This document shows, piece after piece, positions 1 to 5,039 of a stretch of DNA of 5,039 bases. The DNA is taken from assembly GCA_025963615.1 (NCBI GenBank), contig JAOQAL010000166.1, forward strand, positions 1 through 5,039, written 5' to 3'. The translations under genes and the position numbers were made by a program. Below the pieces are notes generated by a model. It was given only the letters and a program-made list of their open reading frames with translations, was not told the DNA's origin and made no database searches. The DNA comes from Chitinophagaceae bacterium. Lineage in GTDB: Bacteria > Bacteroidota > Bacteroidia > Chitinophagales > Chitinophagaceae. Each line of letters begins with the position of its first letter. Positions within the stretch are counted from its first letter, which is position 1.

Positions 1-907
1 AAAATGCTCCCGATTTATAGTCTTCAATAACCGCGGCTTTATAGAATATATTTTGCAATTTATTTACAAGGATAAATGAGTCCAGCAACTTCTTTAAAAA
101 AGTTACCGGTGGATTGGATAAAGAACCGGAAATTTTAAAGGAATCCCGGTCAATGGGAATTGTTCCCTTAATAAAACCATGTTTTGAATTAGGCGTCAGG
201 TATATATATGCATTATCGCCACTACCTTTTTCCGCAGATAACACTTCATTGTCAAAGTTGGCAGACTCATCACCATAGTCCTGAACAACAGTTAAAAGGC
301 CTTTATCATGCTTCGACTTTAAAAGCATGTCAAATTGATTTTCCTTCCAGTTTAATGGCCTGGAGCCAGCACCATAATAGTTGCCTATATCCTGCCATAT
401 CCAACCATCCGGAATTGACTGTAAACCCAGTCCCGCTTGTTCTGAATAATAAACATTCGCAAATTGCTTAATTCCTGTTCTTATTAGAGCTTGTTTCCAG
501 TTGGAAAGGATTATATTCTCTTTTGTATTTAAAAATCGCCAGCTCCCGAAAGTTGGGTCAAAGGCTCCTGTAAGCCATAGATCGCCATTTAAAATACCAT
601 CCTTTTCTATTTTCCCACGATAGCTCAGTTCTGTTTTATATTGATAATCTTTCCCCAATAACTCAAAAGCTGTAACGGCAGTGATAATTTTTTGTGTGGA
701 TGCGGGACACAACCCAATTCTTGAATTTTTATCAAATACAACCTCTCCTGTTTTGGCATCAATTATATATAAAGAACTGATCGCATGTTTTAACTGGGAA
801 TCAGCTTCAAATTGAATAAACGCTTTCTGCAATTTTTGATTGATGGTCTGTGCAAATGAACCGGCAAACAATAACAGGCAGCAGATTCCGGAGGTGAATT
901 TCTTCAT
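1..907 (-). CDS. dacB: D-alanyl-D-alanine carboxypeptidase/endopeptidase, PBP4 (DacB) type, peptidase family S13; partial, N-terminal 302 residues
   Basis: I translated the minus strand by hand from the ATG at 907-905. It stays open for 302 codons to the window edge, so the C-terminus is missing. Residues 1-19 form a signal peptide (MKKF, then a hydrophobic stretch ending GSFA, with Q20 after the cleavage site), so the protein should be exported to the periplasm. The motif PASTQK (68-73) supplies the nucleophile Ser70 and Lys73 of the SxxK motif. Residues 171-187 (WQDIGNYYGAG, then PLNW) and the following ENQFD match a segment I recognise from Bacteroidota members of this family. S13 enzymes remove the terminal D-Ala from peptidoglycan stem peptides and cut cross-links; extra domains lie between SxxK and the later SxN and KTG motifs. 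Those last two motifs lie beyond the window, so catalytic completeness cannot be judged. The gene is divergent from the neighbouring Uma2 gene with a 24-bp gap. The start is supported by the signal peptide; no Shine-Dalgarno motif is visible. Confidence 0.93.
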   Translation of the reverse strand, partial: MKKFTSGICCLLLFAGSFAQTINQKLQKAFIQFEADSQLKHAISSLYIIDAKTGEVVFDKNSRIGLCPASTQKIITAVTAFELLGKDYQYKTELSYRGKIEKDGILNGDLWLTGAFDPTFGSWRFLNTKENIILSNWKQALIRTGIKQFANVYYSEQAGLGLQSIPDGWIWQDIGNYYGAGSRPLNWKENQFDMLLKSKHDKGLLTVVQDYGDESANFDNEVLSAEKGSGDNAYIYLTPNSKHGFIKGTIPIDRDSFKISGSLSNPPVTFLKKLLDSFILVNKLQNIFYKAAVIEDYKSGAF

Positions 908-931
908 ACTAAAAAGAATTAAATTTGATCT
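908..931. other. 24-bp divergent intergenic junction between dacB and uma2
   Basis: The start codons of two divergent genes lie only 24 bp apart, and the spacer is A/T-rich. Neither direction has a Shine-Dalgarno motif. The space is too short for two non-overlapping promoters, so at least one promoter must lie inside the opposing coding region, or one transcript must have almost no leader. Confidence 0.85.
920..927 (+). promoter_or_regulatory. Candidate Bacteroidota -7 promoter element for uma2 (TAAATTTG)
   Basis: TAAATTTG is an exact match to the TAnnTTTG -7 consensus used by the Bacteroidota primary sigma factor. It ends 4 bp before the uma2 ATG, so transcription would begin at or next to the start codon and give a leaderless mRNA. 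I see no TTG or TTTG at the expected -33 distance, and a chance match in such A/T-rich DNA is possible. This is a candidate only. Confidence 0.35.
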
Positions 932-1519
932 ATGGAAAATGAAGTTAAAGAACCGGCGCCGAAGTATAGCTGTATCTCCCCGGATGAATACCTGGAAATG
1001 GAGCGGGTGTCAGCAGAAAAACATGAGTATTATGACGGCTTTGTGGTGACCATGAGCAGTGCCAGGTTAAAACATAACCAGGTGGCTGGAAATTTATTTA
1101 CAGAAATTGGCAGCTACTTAAAAGGGAAAGAGTGCCAGGCACTGCCTTCAGCCATGCGGGTAAGCACAGCTAACCGGGATGCTTATATGTACCCCGACAT
1201 TTCGGTAGTTTGCGGCGAGCCAAGGCTGGAGGATAATGAATTTGATATCCTGCTCAATCCTTCGGTAGTAATTGAAATATTATCGCCTTCCACGCAAAAG
1301 AATGATAAGGGCTATAAATTATTGCATTATAAGAATATTCCATCACTTAAAGAATATATCATGATTCATGCGGCCAGGAGATTTATTGAAGTGGTGCGCA
1401 AGCAACCCGATGGAGCCTGGCGATTCGAAGATTTCAGTGATCCTTCCGGCAGTTTCTATATAGAAACTATCGGCCTTACTATTTCTTTTGATGACCTTTA
1501 TCGTAATACAGGATTATAA
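932..1519 (+). CDS. Uma2 family protein (DUF820), PD-(D/E)XK nuclease fold
   Basis: The product has 195 residues, a normal length for the Uma2 family, whose members share the restriction-endonuclease-like PD-(D/E)XK fold. Family landmarks appear in order: an N-terminal helix with EYLEME (19-24), the EYYDG motif (32-36), the core YPDISVV (87-93) with likely metal-binding Asp89, and VVIEILSPST (112-121) with likely catalytic Glu115. Then comes DKGYKLLHY (125-133) with Lys129, in the place of the usual D-x-G-x-K-x-x-x-Y segment. The active-site residues I would expect are present, so it does not look degenerate. The ATG at 932 is the only in-frame start after the TGA at 926-928; the next Met (residue 23) would remove the N-terminal helix. 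The true substrate of the family is not established. No methyltransferase, toxin or transposase lies beside it; it sits between dacB (divergent) and cinA (same strand, 36 bp on). The family assignment is strong, the function unknown. Confidence 0.92.
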   Translation: MENEVKEPAPKYSCISPDEYLEMERVSAEKHEYYDGFVVTMSSARLKHNQVAGNLFTEIGSYLKGKECQALPSAMRVSTANRDAYMYPDISVVCGEPRLEDNEFDILLNPSVVIEILSPSTQKNDKGYKLLHYKNIPSLKEYIMIHAARRFIEVVRKQPDGAWRFEDFSDPSGSFYIETIGLTISFDDLYRNTGL

Positions 1520-1555
1520 TTTTACGACATCCCATTTAAACATAAATCATATCTA

Positions 1556-2821
1556 TTGATCACTATTAATGCTTCCATCATCACGATCGGTGATGAATTA
1601 CTGATCGGGCAGACGATTGATACCAACAGCGCTTTTATAGCACAGCAATTGAACAAAATTGGTATTTGGGTAAAACGAAGGATCGCTGTCGGCGATGTAT
1701 ATGAAGATATCTGGCAGGCGCTGGATGAAGAGAGCAAACTAGCTGACATCATTATTATAACCGGGGGCCTTGGTCCTACTGCTGATGATATTACCAAACC
1801 TTTATTGAGCAACTATTTCGGCGGCAAATTGGTTGTAAATGAGAACGTTTTAAACCACGTAAAATACCTGTTTGAAAAAGTGTATCACCGGGTGGGCGGC
1901 GCCCTGCTTGAGCGGAACCTTAAACAGGCAGAGGTACCGGATGTATGCACGGTATTGCACAACGCAAGAGGTACGGCCCCGGGCATGTGGTTTGAAAAAG
2001 ACAATAAAGTTTTTATTTCCTTACCCGGCGTTCCGCATGAAATGAAGGGACTCATGCTGGATGAAGTGATTCCCCGCCTGCAACAGAAATTCAGCCTGCC
2101 TGCTATTATTCACAAAACGGCTTTCACTTTCGGTATGGGAGAATCCATGATTGCGGAAAAAATAAAGGATTTTGAATCTTCACTTCCTTCTTATATCAAA
2201 CTAGCTTACCTGCCCGGCTATGGGTTGGTAAAACTTCGCTTAACCATGATAAGCGATGATAAACAAAAAGCGGAACAGGAAATTATGCCCCTCTTCAATC
2301 AATTGCAGGAATTGGTAAAAGATGTTTTGGTAGCGGCAGAAGATGAAGGGCTTGAAACAACCATTGGGAAAATTTTACTAGCCAAAGGGAAAACCGTGTC
2401 TACAGCAGAAAGCTGTACCGGTGGCTATATCGCCCATCTTATAACAACCATACCCGGGTCTTCCGCTTATTTTAAAGGAAGTGTAGTTAGCTATGCCAAT
2501 GAGGTCAAAGAAAATGTACTGGGTGTCAATCATGAAACATTGACTGGTTCGGGCGCCGTAAGCAAGGAAACCGTAAAGGAAATGTTGAAGGGGGTGTTGA
2601 AAAAAATGAACACTGATTATGCTCTGGCGACTTCCGGCATCATGGGCCCGGACGGTGGCAGCGAAGAAAAACCGGTAGGCACGGTGTGGATAGCGGCTGG
2701 TAATAATCAAAAAATCGAATTCCTTAAACTTAATTTGCGTTTTGACAGGAAAAGAAATATCGAGCAAACGGCTTTATCTGCTTTAAATTTTTTAAGGAAA
2801 TTTATGCTGGCTAATGACTAG
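1556..2821 (+). CDS. cinA: CinA family protein: nicotinamide-nucleotide amidase with N-terminal MoaB-like domain, TTG start
   Basis: The product has 421 residues, full length for two-domain CinA. The N-terminal MoaB/MogA-like domain (about 5-170) carries IITIGDELLIG (8-18), DTNS (22-25), TGGLGPTADD (69-78) and LPGVPHEM (156-163); this domain is associated with ADP-ribose/dinucleotide pyrophosphatase activity in studied homologues. A middle segment (about 180-255) leads to the C-terminal PncC-like domain (about 265-418). There, AESCTGG (284-290) holds the expected active-site Ser286, and TSGIMGPDGG (359-368) and KPVGTVWIA (372-380) follow. PncC deamidates nicotinamide mononucleotide to nicotinate mononucleotide, returning it to NAD synthesis in the cytoplasm. 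The start is taken as TTG at 1556: no in-frame ATG or GTG occurs between the upstream uma2 stop (1517-1519) and the conserved IITIGDE, which normally begins within a few residues of the start. The gene follows uma2 by 36 bp in the same frame, so co-transcription is likely. Despite the name (competence-induced), no competence gene is nearby. Confidence 0.96.
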   Translation: MITINASIITIGDELLIGQTIDTNSAFIAQQLNKIGIWVKRRIAVGDVYEDIWQALDEESKLADIIIITGGLGPTADDITKPLLSNYFGGKLVVNENVLNHVKYLFEKVYHRVGGALLERNLKQAEVPDVCTVLHNARGTAPGMWFEKDNKVFISLPGVPHEMKGLMLDEVIPRLQQKFSLPAIIHKTAFTFGMGESMIAEKIKDFESSLPSYIKLAYLPGYGLVKLRLTMISDDKQKAEQEIMPLFNQLQELVKDVLVAAEDEGLETTIGKILLAKGKTVSTAESCTGGYIAHLITTIPGSSAYFKGSVVSYANEVKENVLGVNHETLTGSGAVSKETVKEMLKGVLKKMNTDYALATSGIMGPDGGSEEKPVGTVWIAAGNNQKIEFLKLNLRFDRKRNIEQTALSALNFLRKFMLAND

Positions 2822-2964
2822 CAATTCCTCTAACCTGATTAATTGGAAACCTTTACCTTTGATCCCTAACAGTTGTTTGCATAGCCTGAAGGAAACAGAT
2901 AAAAGTGCAACGCCTCAGGTATAGCAATCACTGGCAGGGGAAATTTTAAATTTTAATCTTCTTT
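2822..2964 (+). promoter_or_regulatory. Intergenic leader/promoter region upstream of the E2 gene
   Basis: This 143-bp spacer has no credible coding frame. It contains an exact -7-like element (2854-2861, listed separately) and a weak inverted repeat (CCTGA 2885-2889 with TCAGG 2915-2919). An A/T-rich stretch just before the E2 start carries AAATTTT twice in tandem (2941-2954). AGGGG at 2936-2940 lies about 24 bp before the ATG, too far to act as a Shine-Dalgarno site. An A/T-rich region before the start is usual for translation initiation in Bacteroidota. No convincing terminator for cinA was found here. Confidence 0.5.
2854..2861 (+). promoter_or_regulatory. Candidate Bacteroidota -7 promoter element (TACCTTTG)
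   Basis: TACCTTTG matches the TAnnTTTG consensus exactly and lies in the noncoding spacer, about 100 bp before the E2 start, on the right strand. Transcription would begin near 2866-2868 and give a leader of roughly 100 nt. A proper -33 TTG is not visible at the usual spacing; CTG at 2835-2837 is the nearest. The position in the only sizeable plus-strand spacer makes it a reasonable promoter candidate. Confidence 0.45.
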
Positions 2965-4323
2965 ATGGCAATTGTTGATCTGATCATGCCAAAAATGGGC
3001 GAAAGTATCATGGAAGCTACCATTCTGAAATGGCATAAACAACCTGGAGATGCGGTGAAAATGGATGAAACTGTATTGGAAATAGCCACAGATAAAGTAG
3101 ATACGGAAGTACCCAGCATCGCTGAAGGAATAGTGGAGGAAATTCTATTTCATGTCAATGACATTATTCCTGTCGGCACCGTGATAGCACGGGTTAAAAC
3201 AGCCAGCGGGGAAAATGTTTCACCTGTCAATACCCCCGCTTCGCAAATTCATTCGTCCGGTGGTGATTATCAAAAACAAACAGAGGAAGTCACAGAAACC
3301 GAAGTGGTTCATTCAATAGACAATAATGCCAAAGTACAAAGTAATAATAACGGGTCAGGTAACCGCTTCTATTCACCCTTAGTACTGAATATAGCCGCCA
3401 GCGAAGGAGTAAGCCTGGGTGAACTGGAAAAAATTCCGGGAACTGGCAATGAGGGGCGGGTGACGAAGAAAGATATCTTGCAATTTATAACGGAGAGGAA
3501 GCAGGGAAAAGCTACGGGCCACGAGTCAACCACTTCAGGTCATAAAGAAGTTGCTATTCGAAATGATGCGGCCCAATTCAAGGCGCAGGATTCACAACTT
3601 CCTGCATATGCTGGCAATGTAGAAATAATAGAAATGGATCGCATGCGGAAACTGATTGCTGATCATATGGTCCGCAGCAAGCATACCAGCCCGCATGTTA
3701 CGAGTTTTACCGAGGCGGATGTAACCAATATGGTGATGTGGAGGGAGAAAGTTAAAAAAGAATTTGAAAAAAGGGAAGGCACTAAGATCACCTTTACACC
3801 CTTATTTATAGAAGCCGTCATTAAGTGCATCAAAAAATTCCCGCTGATAAACAGCTCGGTTGATGGAGACAGGATCCTTGTAAAAAAAGATATCAATATT
3901 GGCATGGCTACTGCACTGCCAACCGGCAACCTGATCGTTCCCGTTATAAAGAATGCTGACCAGTTAAACCTGGTTGGATTAACCAAACAGGTAAATAATC
4001 TTGCTGATACTGCCCGTAATAACAGGCTGAGGCCCGAGGATACGCAGGGCGGTACGTTTACTTTTACCAATGTCGGCACATTCGGCAGCCTGATGGGCAC
4101 TCCGATCATCAACCAGCCCCAGGTGGCCATTCTGGCTGTGGGCGCCATTAAGAAACGCCCGGTGGTAATTGAAACCCCTCATGGGGATAGTATCGCTATC
4201 CGTCACATGATGTATCTTTCATTGAGTTACGATCACCGGATTATTGATGGTAGCCTGGGAGCTACTTTCCTGACCTCGATCGCCAATGAATTGGAAAATT
4301 TCAGTGCAGAAAGGGATTTTTAA
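2965..4323 (+). CDS. Dihydrolipoyllysine-residue acyltransferase, E2 component of a 2-oxo acid dehydrogenase complex
   Basis: The product has 452 residues with a complete single-lipoyl E2 layout. The lipoyl domain (about 2-78) carries MPKMGESI (8-15) and the lipoylation motif ATDKVDTEVPS, with the lipoate carried on Lys44. A flexible linker (about 80-132) follows, rich in Ser, Asn, Thr and Gln rather than the common Ala/Pro. The E1/E3-binding peripheral-subunit domain (about 135-175) includes YSPLVLNIAASEGV and GRVTKKDIL (164-172). A second linker leads to the acyltransferase core (about 220-448), with the catalytic DHRIIDG motif (423-429; His424 and Asp428). E2 passes the acyl group from the E1 reaction to CoA and forms the core of the cytoplasmic complex. 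The substrate (pyruvate, 2-oxoglutarate or branched-chain 2-oxo acids) cannot be fixed from sequence inspection; the lipoyl and core motifs suggest the branched-chain/pyruvate type rather than SucB, with low certainty. No E1 or E3 gene is adjacent. The ATG at 2965 fits the lipoyl domain's N-terminus. Confidence 0.95.
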   Translation: MAIVDLIMPKMGESIMEATILKWHKQPGDAVKMDETVLEIATDKVDTEVPSIAEGIVEEILFHVNDIIPVGTVIARVKTASGENVSPVNTPASQIHSSGGDYQKQTEEVTETEVVHSIDNNAKVQSNNNGSGNRFYSPLVLNIAASEGVSLGELEKIPGTGNEGRVTKKDILQFITERKQGKATGHESTTSGHKEVAIRNDAAQFKAQDSQLPAYAGNVEIIEMDRMRKLIADHMVRSKHTSPHVTSFTEADVTNMVMWREKVKKEFEKREGTKITFTPLFIEAVIKCIKKFPLINSSVDGDRILVKKDINIGMATALPTGNLIVPVIKNADQLNLVGLTKQVNNLADTARNNRLRPEDTQGGTFTFTNVGTFGSLMGTPIINQPQVAILAVGAIKKRPVVIETPHGDSIAIRHMMYLSLSYDHRIIDGSLGATFLTSIANELENFSAERDF

Positions 4324-4336
4324 CCCGGCTTTTGAA

Positions 4337-4350
4337 TTTTATCGATAAAA
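4337..4350. repeat. 14-bp perfect palindrome TTTTATCGATAAAA
   Basis: The 14 bases read identically on both strands, with no spacer. Lacking a loop, it is not itself a good RNA hairpin, but a symmetric site like this can bind a dimeric regulator. Its last three A residues (4348-4350) also form the start of the left arm of the adjoining terminator hairpin. It lies 36 bp before the DUF2490 start. Operator function is inference; A/T-rich palindromes also arise by chance. Confidence 0.4.
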
Positions 4351-4375
4351 CAGCCTTTCGTTTTGCAGGCTGTTT
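4348..4375 (+). terminator. Stem-loop terminator after the E2 gene
   Basis: AAACAGCCT (4348-4356) pairs perfectly with AGGCTGTTT (4367-4375): a 9-bp stem with a GC-rich middle and a 10-nt loop. It begins 25 bp after the E2 stop. The U-run is short and is part of the stem (GTTTC), so it is a moderate rather than strong intrinsic terminator. The opposite strand ends the same stem with TTTTA and could also act, but no gene reads into it from the right. Confidence 0.7.
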
Positions 4376-4385
4376 CAATTACTAT

Positions 4386-5039
4386 ATGAAACCTTTACTT
4401 ACCAGCCTGTTCTTATATCTCTTTTGCTTTGGTTATGCACAAAACGATAAATTGGGTACCTGGAACGTAATCAATGCAAAAATAAACATTGACACAAAGT
4501 GGAGTCTGTATGCAGAAACCCAGACAAGATCACAACTTTTATTTCATGATTTTTATTATTATGAGCTCAAGGGTGGGCTCAGTTATTCGATCAATAAAAA
4601 CTTTTCGTTCCTTGTGGCCGGAGGAAGATATGCCACGTATTCAAATGGCGGCAATTTCAGCAAACCATTTGTCAATGAAGAATTTCGTATCTGGCAGCAG
4701 ATTACGATGAATAAGTATCTTGCCCGCCTGAAATTTGAGCACCGTTACCGGATCGAACAACGCTGGCTGAGCATGGGCTACAGAAACAGGTTCCGGTACC
4801 GGCTTAACTCATTCTTTCCATTGAACAATAAAAATTTTGAACCCAAAACATTTTACGTGACAGGTTTTGATGAGATTTTTCTTACCAATACAGGTCCTTA
4901 TTTCGAGCGTAACCGTGTCTTTGGCGGTCTTGGTTATAAATTCAGCAACACCTTCATTCTGCAACCCGGTTATCTGTATCAATTTGATTACCGCCCCGAT
5001 AATTCTAAAAGCGGTAAAGGTTTTTTGCAGCTTACCTTA
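4386..5039 (+). CDS. DUF2490 domain-containing protein, secreted, probable outer-membrane beta-barrel; C-terminus cut by the window edge
   Basis: Translation from the ATG at 4386 is open for 218 codons to the last base, with no stop. Residues 1-18 form a signal peptide ending FGYA, with Q19 after the cleavage site. The mature part begins DKLGTWNVINAKINI and alternates short strands rich in Tyr, Phe and Arg, as in LYAETQTRS (41-49), FEHRYRIEQRW (117-127), RNRFRYRL (133-140), FERNRVFGGLGYKF (173-186) and QPGYLYQF (193-200). This pattern is what I associate with DUF2490, a mostly Bacteroidota family of about 220-240 residues with no known function. The strand pattern and export signal suggest an outer-membrane barrel, which is inference. 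GFLQLTL (212-218) looks like the final strand, so only a short tail should be missing. The start lies 10 bp after a terminator-like hairpin, and no clear promoter is visible. The start is supported by the signal peptide. Confidence 0.85.
   Translation, partial: MKPLLTSLFLYLFCFGYAQNDKLGTWNVINAKINIDTKWSLYAETQTRSQLLFHDFYYYELKGGLSYSINKNFSFLVAGGRYATYSNGGNFSKPFVNEEFRIWQQITMNKYLARLKFEHRYRIEQRWLSMGYRNRFRYRLNSFFPLNNKNFEPKTFYVTGFDEIFLTNTGPYFERNRVFGGLGYKFSNTFILQPGYLYQFDYRPDNSKSGKGFLQLTL

Noticed and set aside
208..471. 87-codon plus-strand open frame
   Set aside because: It lies wholly antisense to the dacB coding region, which shows clear family motifs; the peptide has no recognisable features.
840..1049. 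69-codon plus-strand open frame spanning the dacB/uma2 junction
   Set aside because: It overlaps the dacB signal-peptide region antisense and the uma2 start in another frame; the uma2 frame carries the conserved motifs.
1517..1524. TAATTTTA as a -7 promoter element for cinA
   Set aside because: It misses the final G of TAnnTTTG and overlaps the uma2 stop codon; the nearest TTTG (1487-1490) is 26 bp upstream, too far for the usual -33 spacing.
1522..1812. 96-codon minus-strand open frame
   Set aside because: Antisense to the conserved N-terminal domain of cinA, with no protein-like motif.
2378..2767. 129-codon minus-strand open frame
   Set aside because: Antisense to the PncC-like domain of cinA; its composition follows from the sense codons.
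932..2821. uma2-cinA as a dedicated defence or competence system
   Set aside because: Adjacency of one nuclease-like gene and a pyridine-nucleotide recycling gene is not enough; no other defence or competence gene is present and cinA is a widespread housekeeping gene.
2884..2920. Inverted repeat CCTGA...TCAGG as a cinA terminator
   Set aside because: Only 5 bp plus a possible G-U pair, a loop of about 25 nt and no T-run after it; too weak to call a terminator.
3663..4206. Two minus-strand open frames (161 and 75 codons)
   Set aside because: Both are antisense to the acyltransferase core of the E2 gene, which is strongly conserved in the sense frame.
4489..4710. 73-codon plus-strand open frame
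   Set aside because: It overlaps the DUF2490 gene in a different frame; the DUF2490 frame is open throughout, has a signal peptide and shows family-like strands.

Overview
The window looks like ordinary chromosome from a member of the Bacteroidota, plausibly a Chitinophagaceae-like lineage. This rests on moderate GC content, A/T-rich upstream regions without Shine-Dalgarno motifs, two exact matches to the Bacteroidota -7 promoter element TAnnTTTG, two signal peptides ending in Ala-Gln, and protein types (a Bacteroidota-style PBP4, a DUF2490 protein) typical of that phylum. The assignment is inferred from sequence character only.

Layout. Positions 1-907 (minus strand) hold the N-terminal 302 residues of a PBP4/DacB-type D-alanyl-D-alanine carboxypeptidase, cut by the left edge. 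Only 24 bp away, and divergent, is a complete Uma2-family PD-(D/E)XK nuclease-like gene (932-1519, plus). After 36 bp comes full-length cinA (1556-2821), which starts with TTG and encodes a two-domain protein linked to NAD/pyridine nucleotide recycling. A 143-bp spacer with a promoter-like element follows. Then comes a complete lipoyl-dependent E2 acyltransferase of a 2-oxo acid dehydrogenase complex (2965-4323). A 14-bp perfect palindrome and an overlapping 9-bp stem-loop terminator close that unit. The last gene, a secreted DUF2490 protein (4386-5039), starts 10 bp past the hairpin and is cut by the right edge, probably lacking only a short C-terminus.

How the genes fit together. They do not form one pathway: cell-wall trimming (dacB), NMN or damaged-nucleotide recycling (cinA), 2-oxo acid oxidation (E2) and an envelope protein of unknown role (DUF2490) are mostly housekeeping functions. 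uma2 and cinA probably form a short co-directional unit. The E2 gene probably has its own promoter and terminator. The least explained elements are the lone Uma2 gene, the very tight dacB/uma2 divergent junction with a possible leaderless start, and the palindrome-plus-hairpin before the DUF2490 gene. I saw no CRISPR array, RNA gene, insertion sequence or clearly new multi-gene system.
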